NCBI GenBank assembly: GCA_017607445.1
Contig: JAEVHH010000006.1
Span: 2,294,001 to 2,358,000 of the forward strand
DNA from: Histoplasma ohiense
Taxonomy: Eukaryota; Ascomycota; Eurotiomycetes; Onygenales; Ajellomycetaceae
Direction of reading: 5' to 3'
Length of the DNA stretch: 64,000 bases
Positions 57,233-64,000 of the stretch are shown here, piece by piece. The notes under the pieces were generated by a model. That model was not told where the DNA came from and ran no database searches. It saw nothing but the letters and a program-made list of their open reading frames with translations. The first letter of the stretch is position 1; the number at the start of each line of letters is the position of its first letter. Both the position numbers and the translations under genes were made by a program.

Positions 57233-60200
57233 TTATGCGTCAGTCTCGTATGCTTTCATCACGGCATCGATTTGCACAAGCACTCTTTTCCGTTTGTGGA
57301 CAGCTGCGGAAAGATCCCTCATTGGCGGTTGCTTCAAAAGGGTTTGTCTATCACTGTTGAGACGAGTCATCATCGTATCGTAACGCCCAATCAGCTCTTC
57401 CTTGATTGGTTGCAGCCGATTCTCATATTCCACAAGCTGCTCGCCGTATCTCTGCTCCAGTTGCTGTATCAATGTGGCCCCTCCTTTTCTATAGGTGTCG
57501 ACGACCTTGATGATGGCTTGCTCTTCATCCACCAGGTGTCGAATGAGACGCTTTGAGACAACTGGGTTAGCAGGATCAATGAAGGCAGCACGGTTTCAAT
57601 TTCATTTTCGTACTTACACCGCTGATTTCTAGCAGAATGTCGAGGCTGGTCTTTTGGGTGGCTCGCAGCGCATTCCGCCACTCGGATTCCACATCCTTAC
57701 ACTCTTCCACTAGAGTATCCGACAGGTTTGAGTTTGACCCAGAGGAAATCTCGACTGAGTCCCAGTTGCTGCTACGCGTGTCGTATACTTCATCCTCTAA
57801 ACTATTGATATCATGGTCGAGTTCACTACTAGATTCTGCAAAAGGCATGGCATTCGATTTCCGCGAAGCCTTTTTTATTCTTAGCACTTGCCTGCGGGTC
57901 TTTTTGTTTTTCTGTGATTTATTCTTCCGGTTTGTTTTTTGCTGCCCCCTGAGATGTCTAGCGAATGTGCTCGGAGTACTCCTTCTCCAAAACGAAATTG
58001 CCCTTGGACTTGGTTGGTCTTGAATCGCAAAAATACTTCTCGTTTTTAGATCCTTTTGGTTTGGCGGTTTGTCTCTTCGTTGAGACGAAGTTTCAGACTT
58101 GGAATTGAGGGAGCTCTCATTGCTCACGGAGAGATCTTGAGCTCTGATGGGATCTACGTATGTACCGGCAGGAACAGAACATGGCGACATACGATGCGCA
58201 ATCCTAACTTCCTCTTCAGACAGAGAAACCGAAGCCTCTGATAGCTGTGACGTTCCCGAAATCTCTATTGGAAGTTCAACACCAGGTGGGATATTACTAC
58301 TTGCGAGCCTGTTTGCGTGGAGATCTCTGTGGAGGGGCTGGGGGCTGCCATTCTCATCTACCCTTTGACTTTGAGTTGGGATTGGTTGCACATCCCGGCC
58401 TTGCGGTCGAAATTCAACGTGAGTAACTTCACAAATCGAGATAGAATCGACATAGGAACCTACGTCGCTGTATTGATTGTCGATCACCAATCTACGACAA
58501 TCCGACGTTGGAATCAGGGACACCTCATCCAGGTCGTCGAATTCGTCAACTATATCGTTTGCACAATTTTCTGAACACTTTTTTCCAAGGTAAACTTCTT
58601 TTTCGTGAGTGTCATTTATAATGGTATCAGATTTCGTCGAATTTCTGCCTGATGCGCCGTCGGATATGGCGCATTGATTTTTAGGCCCCTTTGAGTCGAA
58701 ACCTACAACCTGAACTTTCCTAAGCGCTCTTGCCATCGTTAGGAGTTCATCACTCTTGTTTCCTTCAACTTTATTTCGACCATTACTATTAGGTTTTGGG
58801 ATACTGTCAAGTTCAGCAACAGCTGTAAGTTGACTTTGTACTTTTGGCTTTGTAGGATGTTTCTCAGGTTGACTCCCTGCCCGTACACTCTGGTATGTTC
58901 CGTCATTTGGTTTGATGGACCCTTCTGTATTATCCACGACCTGGACCCCTGAGTGGCCCAGCTTGTCATGTTCAACGGCCTGCCGTGCGATGAACTGAGA
59001 AACGTTTTTCGAAATTTCCGATACATTTTCCCCCAATTGACACCCCGTGCCATCAATCAAATTGTTGCTGCTTTCTCCATCAACTTTCTTGCTGTCTATC
59101 AAAGAATTTGACGAAAGCATCCCTGCTTTCGCTAGCGCTTTGGAAAGTCTCTTTCCCCAATTGCTTTCCCCGCACTCACCAACTGTTTTCCATTGCGGAA
59201 TGTCAACACTGGATAGGGTTTCGGAATTTCCCTCTTCGTTTGGTTGAGCGGAGTTGCTGGCTTCCCTTCTGGGAACATTCCTTCCTTGCAAATCAAGCTT
59301 GTGGTCGGTTACCCGTCCAATGAGGAAGTCAGAGTGACCAGTCTCCTTATTGTTCGTGGTCTGCTCAGATCCAACAATTTCAACCGGATTGGAGGTTTCT
59401 GGCATCGTAGGATTTGGTTTAAGGTCGACGACACCCTCGATAGAATGCATGGGCGGCACCTGAACATCTTCAGAAGTTACCCCAGGTGAAACTACGTCTG
59501 TGCTTCCGGTCCAGTTATCCCGGTTGGCAACCAATATCGAGTCTTCTGGTGGACTTGATTCGATCGGATCATCAAAGTCATATGTTGCATTTTCATATTC
59601 GTTGGCTAATGCGAGCTTCCGATTTGCTTTCTCAGCCGCAGCTCGCCGCTGACGAGCGGATGTCAAGGTTTTCGTAACTTGACGGTCAGTTTTCTTCGTC
59701 TTACTTTTAGCTGACGTTCGAGCTTCATGTGGTGTCAAGGGGAGGGTTTGTGCCAGTTTCTTATTCTTCTTTTTTGTTGAACATGAGGCGCTCTTTAATT
59801 TGGAGGTTTTGGCAGGGCCCTGGGGCTGAGGGGGTGTTCCTTTAAACTTCTTAGAAGAACTTGCTGGTAGACCAAGCAGATTGTCCTCCACCCGGAGATC
59901 CTGGTCCCAGTCAACAGTTAGTGGATTAGCTTTGGATATGCTGATCCGGTTATGAGGCCGTTTGAGTTTCGGGTTGCCTGCAGTTTGATTGGGAACATCT
60001 ACTTCATTATGAGTTCCAGATACGTGCTTTTGGGGAACATTGATCTGCTGGCCCATGGTTATCGGATTAACTGGGTTGGGATTCTTATCGACCAGGGTGT
60101 CGGCTGGTCGTTGAGGGTCAGCGGTGGGGTCATCAACAGTGGACGTTTTCTCAGCCACCAAGCCACCAAAGTCCAGGCCGCTTTCCACACCTTGATCGTG

Positions 60201-62259
60201 TTGTCCAACACTATCTGTAGGTGAGTTGGAGTTGTAAGGTTCGAGTCGGAGTCGAAGTGCTTGTCGTGCAAGGCTTGGCAGCACAGACTGGGTGTCACCC
60301 CCTTCCTGACTAATCTGCGGCTCAACAACACCGTTTCCATTGAAAAACTGATCTTGACCATTGGGTAGATTTACGATGCTGGGAGTTGTTTGGGGGCTTG
60401 GATTTCCTTGCCGGTCGTAGGGACTGCTTCCAGGAGGATATCCAGGTTCTGGGATCTCGTCAACTTTGGACGGATATGATCTCCAACTATCTACGAGGCC
60501 CAAACAATCAACATTCTTGTTTGGCAGCTGCTTCCCTCGCATAGGCGGGCTTTCCTGATCTCTTTCATTCTGGGAGTGGGACGCATTTAAATCGAAATGG
60601 ACACTGGAACCATGTATGGCTTCCTCGTCAAAGGAGAGCATGATGGCCGCAAAGGATGGCCTTTTCTTCCGGTTCTGTGCTGTAGATTTACCAAGATTGG
60701 GGTCTAAAGTGATTGAATCCCTTACTACCCCCGTCGTACACAAAAAAGATTCTGGTGAGATTCTTCGGTCGGCAACCTTAGAGACACCGCCGGCACCCAT
60801 GAATCGCCCCATGGTTCCCTTGACGGATCGACATTGCTGTTCAAGAACATCGCGAACCCCAATCCCTTGGATTTGATTTTCAAATACCATTGAGACCTTG
60901 TCTGCCTTTTCCGTCAAACCATTTGTCATATAAACCCCGTTGTCGTAGAGGTAGACATCAAGCACTGCGGCTCCTGCGTGCTGTACTAGCTTGTCAATAT
61001 GGTCGAGACGAATCTTCATAAACCGGAACCTATTGTCTTCAGTTATCATGATGGTGAGGATACGCGAAACTAATATTCCAATCGAACAGTTTCTGTAACC
61101 AATACTCCATGTTCCAGTATTGATAGATTGGACGATATGCATCCTATATAGCAGGGTCAGAAAGGATATAATTGACAGCTTTCGTATCCACCCACGTATT
61201 TTGAATCTCTGGTCTTGGCTGTGAATCCCGACCAGAAGCAAAGTGATTGAACCTCTGTATCCAGCTTGAATCGATCAGGGTTCCTGATGAAAACATGTCC
61301 ATGACTGGTTGCGGTGTGCCCGGAGGCCAAAAGATACAGGGTTTGACTTGTGAAGCAACCATATCTTGGATAATTACACCAGCCAGCAATCGTAGAACGT
61401 ATTCCGGTTCGCTCAGAACAGTCTCACCAAGTTTTCGGCTAAGAACACGTTAGCTGATCGTGTGCACGAGCTGGTTTGTCCTTAAGGAGAGAAACTTAAC
61501 ATATTCTCCTCACCGCCCAACACTAACAGGCTCCCATTATCCTTAGATTTCCGAACCAACTCGAGAATGAGTTGGCCACTCTGGCCACACACACGTTAGT
61601 ATTTCACGAAATAGTAGTGCGAAAAACGTCAACGACATACCCATTCTCGAGGTGCGTCGACGTCACCACTGACAAAAGTGTGTAACAAATGTTTGAAGGC
61701 CTTTTGTCCGATGAGTGATTTGCGCTGACGAGAAGCAACAACCAGAGTATAATGCGGAGACCTTTGGATGGCATCTGTGAGATCTCTCATAGATTTCTTC
61801 ACAAAATATTAGATATGCGAACAGTTCAATGCACATCCAGTAGATATCAAGAAGATGCAAACCAGAAAAAGATAAAACCCCCTGTCTCGGGCAAGACATG
61901 GAGGACCTCGAAGGAGAATATGGAGCATGCAGTGGAAAGAAACGAGATCGAGTCTCGAGCTTTTTCCTCTATTTTCTCCATCGAACAATTCAATCAACTG
62001 TGGAAAACCAGTCTCGGCAAGACGATCGAATGATCCCAGAAAGCCATTGACTATATCTATGGGAATACTGTATAGGAAAGACACTGTTAGTGAGCTGGTC
62101 ACCCTCATGCTTCGCTCGACCAAAAGTCCTGAGAGTTAAGTGAACTGACACCAGCAGGTCGTTTTCCCTGAGCTTACTTATAGCTCCTTGTAGGTATGCT
62201 ACCAATCTGTCCAGAGAGAATTCCCCTCCGGAAGCATCCGTCTTATTGGGGATGGCCAT
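57233..62259 (-). CDS. Large coiled-coil protein, candidate meiotic axis protein (Red1/SYCP2-like)
   Basis: Seven exons (62150-62259, 61863-62067, 61641-61796, 61501-61580, 61196-61438, 57618-61143, 57233-57550) splice in frame to about 1545 residues. The N-terminal about 280 residues are helical repeats (DIVNGFLGSFDRLAETGFPQ; GQLILELVRKSK; EYVLRLLAGVIIQDM), armadillo-like. A beta-rich PH-like stretch follows (ILTIMITEDNRFRFMKIRLD; LDVYLYDNGVYMTNGL). About 1000 residues are polar and disordered with basic patches (KKKNKK, SKTKKTDRQ). The last 100 form a coiled coil (LIQQLEQRYGEQLVEYENRL). This order (ARM, PH, disorder, C-terminal coiled coil) is that of Red1/SYCP2 axis cores. I infer the family from architecture only; another chromatin or kinetochore protein is possible. 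The junction at 57550 has an alternative three-frame-compatible choice. Confidence 0.7.
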
Positions 62260-63595
62260 GTCGAGAGATGCTTGAAAGGGGATGAGATAGCAACAAATAC
62301 AAAAGGGTATATCAAACAAATCGCATTGCACGAGTGTATGTATCGTATAGAGAATAATATGATGCTACATAGCTAGCGGAAAGACATTGCGGGAACGGAG
62401 CAAATAAGCTGAAAAGCGAAACCATCAAGCAAAGCGTTGGGCGAGGAAATGGCAGGAGTTGGAGCCGCAACAACAGCGCAGATGGCAATAAATAAGCTGG
62501 TGATTTGCTGATAAAACAAACGACAACGACAACGACAACGACAGCGACAGCGACAGCGCTCAATATAATCGAACAAACAACATCCAACCATCCCTCAGGC
62601 AATGGAAAGAAGAAATTTCAAACAAGCTACTGTTGTAGCTTTCTTAGGGGTACAAAAACATCCGCAAACATCCACGCAGTTAATTGTCTGGAGAATACAA
62701 CAGCAGAATGCCATCCATAACCTGGGCCAGATTCATTAATTTTCCAGGGTACATACGGTGGTAAAATACCATGAGGTGGAAATGGTTTCACGGTTGCTGG
62801 TCACCTATTCATCTTGTGAGAAATGATATCTCATATCAAGGATTCTGTTGATTGTACAGTACTAGCAAGGATCTTCTATTACCTCATTTCCGGAAACCGG
62901 ATCACTGCTCCGATATATACCAGCACTGCCCCTATCATATATTCAAGCATTCTGTTTCTTATAAATACGGCCTAATTATCATATAATTATTGGAGTGAGA
63001 ATAATCAATTCAATTTATTTTATCGATATTCAGTATTTGGGTCAATATTCGGACTTTATACAAGTTCCGACACATCTCCCTTAGGAGCCAACCTGCCGTT
63101 GTTTGAATCCCCCGCAGGGCAGAAGGGCAAACTTTACACCGAAGCATAAGCTTTTGGAACGGTCTGGAATAGCTTCTTTTGAAACTTTCAACTCTCGTAC
63201 CTTTTTGCTGATTCATGAAACTCTGATAGGATGGAAGTGCACAAAGTTCCAACTTGTGTTCAGGAATGATCTATATCGGGTAGGGCGGAGAACATCTGGG
63301 ATGAGAATCAAATCAGCTCCGATTTGCGCTAACTACTGGGAGGCCAGAGGTCAAACCTCTTTGCTGGGGGTAACTTTGCGCCTAGTGAAACGGTCTCCAT
63401 GGACAAAATGGGTTATTACTATTATTAGTTGCGCGAAGAGTGCTAAATGGCCGAACGTTCAGTCATGGATGCCGTTGCCTTATAAATCAGCATACTCCAC
63501 CTTTCCCATAGGAAGTGATCTTGAGGAGCTTGAAGAAGTTCCATCCAGCATTGGTAGCTCATTCTCAACACCAGAAAACCCCAAACCCCGTCATC
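62260..63595. other. Divergent upstream region
   Basis: Lies between divergent starts at 62259 and 63596. No supported gene: frames at 62312-62602 are read from the CGACAA repeat, and 63103-63612 overlaps the next gene's start in another frame. Strongly AT-rich near 62930-63030. Confidence 0.5.
62521..62558 (+). repeat. CGACAA/CGACAG hexanucleotide repeat
   Basis: Three CGACAA units followed by three CGACAG units, about 260 bases upstream of the large coiled-coil gene. Confidence 0.9.
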
Positions 63596-64000
63596 ATGAG
63601 AAAGCCCGCTGATAAAGACATGCTGCAGAAGCAGCCACTCCCTGAGCCTGACAATGTTGATAACCTGACATCTACAAAGGCAACGAACCGACTCGCAAAA
63701 TTGCTCAACCTGGGAAAAGGAAAGACCTATGATCCATCCATCATAATCCCCAAGACATCAGAAGAGCGTCTGCAAGCGGCCGCCCACGACCATGCGTTGG
63801 ATATCAACACCCTGCTTCACGATCATGGGCCAAAGGCGAAGCACTCGTCTGAGGTCAAAACCAGTGAACCGGATGTGAAAGCTGATAAACCTGAAGAAAC
63901 GGTCCTGTACTTAGCCTACGGCTCGAATATGAGTGCCCAATCATTCCGCAAAACCCGCGGTATTTTGCCCGTCTCGCAACTGAATGCTTATGCCCCTGGC
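63596..64000 (+). CDS. Gamma-glutamylcyclotransferase-like protein (partial, cut by window edge)
   Basis: ATG at 63596 opens a frame that stays open to the window end (135 codons). The first about 100 residues are polar and lysine-rich (LAKLLNLGKGKTYDP; SEVKTSEPDVKADKPEE). Then VLYLAYGSNMSAQSFRKTRG appears: Y-x-x-Y-G-S-N-M is the substrate-binding loop of the GGCT/AIG2 fold, which cleaves gamma-glutamyl peptides to 5-oxoproline. The catalytic Glu lies beyond the edge and cannot be checked. The long N-terminal extension is common in fungal members. The overlapping frame ending at 63612 is a shadow. Confidence 0.75.
   Translation, partial: MRKPADKDMLQKQPLPEPDNVDNLTSTKATNRLAKLLNLGKGKTYDPSIIIPKTSEERLQAAAHDHALDINTLLHDHGPKAKHSSEVKTSEPDVKADKPEETVLYLAYGSNMSAQSFRKTRGILPVSQLNAYAPG

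Noticed and set aside
61514..61580. GTGAGG as donor for exon 4 of the large coiled-coil gene
   Set aside because: It leaves the wrong phase and an early stop; GTTAAG 13 bases on gives a continuous frame (GGEENIRKLGET).
63103..63612. 169-codon plus-strand frame upstream of the cyclotransferase gene
   Set aside because: Composition is random-like, and it overlaps in another frame the start of a gene with a clear YLAYGSNM motif.
1..64000. Search for CRISPR arrays, rRNA and tRNA genes
   Set aside because: No regularly spaced repeats and no paired A-box/B-box with a foldable acceptor stem were seen. TTAGCCGAGTGGCCCAAG near 31386-31403 resembles a tRNA A-box but has no B-box at the right distance.

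Overview
This window is nuclear DNA of a filamentous ascomycete. The genes are multi-exon, with short (about 45-110 nt) introns carrying GTANGT-type donors and CTAAC/CTGAC branch sites. Protein content (Uba4, Slx9, Sdh2, NAD-dependent GPD, glycogen debranching enzyme, DAHP synthase, a THI5/NMT1 gene with a TPP riboswitch), a degraded SRPK-like kinase, a HET-like relic and AT-rich islands with a decayed transposon all fit Eurotiomycetes. Onygenales (for example Ajellomycetaceae) is my best guess; that placement is inference from gene content, not from a search.

Layout. 1-3580 has no convincing gene. 3.6-7.2 kb holds a GNAT-like protein and an intronless protein (5378-7177) whose layout resembles a phage protein family. 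8.8-11.1 kb holds two cysteine-rich surface or secreted proteins, followed by a decayed HET-like gene (11.85-13.2 kb). 14.8-20.6 kb holds redox enzymes: a two-domain 3-hydroxyisobutyrate-dehydrogenase-like enzyme, a frameshifted zinc-type enoyl reductase and an FAD monooxygenase; the last two lie between AT-rich islands. 23.0-25.0 kb is an 8-exon Hog1-like MAP kinase that has lost the DFG aspartate, the glycine loop and the TxY motif. 25.6-27.4 kb is the thiamine gene with its riboswitch intron. 27.8-29.0 kb is a Tc1/mariner-like relic, followed by a tiny cysteine-rich secreted peptide and two pseudogenes (epoxide hydrolase, class II aldolase).

From 34.2 kb on the window is mostly dense housekeeping DNA: SDHB, a membrane-anchored double-psi-barrel protein, Uba4, Slx9, GPD, glycogen debranching enzyme, a broken SRPK-like kinase, a CSC1/OSCA channel, DAHP synthase, a 1545-residue coiled-coil protein that may be a meiotic axis (Red1/SYCP2-type) factor, and the start of a gamma-glutamylcyclotransferase-like gene cut by the window edge.

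Functional themes. Core metabolism (TCA/respiration, glycerol, glycogen, aromatic amino acids, thiamine, thiolation of tRNA/molybdopterin) sits beside lineage-specific accessory DNA. Every broken gene (HET-like, enoyl reductase, epoxide hydrolase, aldolase, SRPK-like) is in the accessory class, while all core genes splice into intact frames. This argues that the breaks are mostly real decay rather than poor sequence. All exon boundaries below were worked out by eye from splice signals and reading frame.
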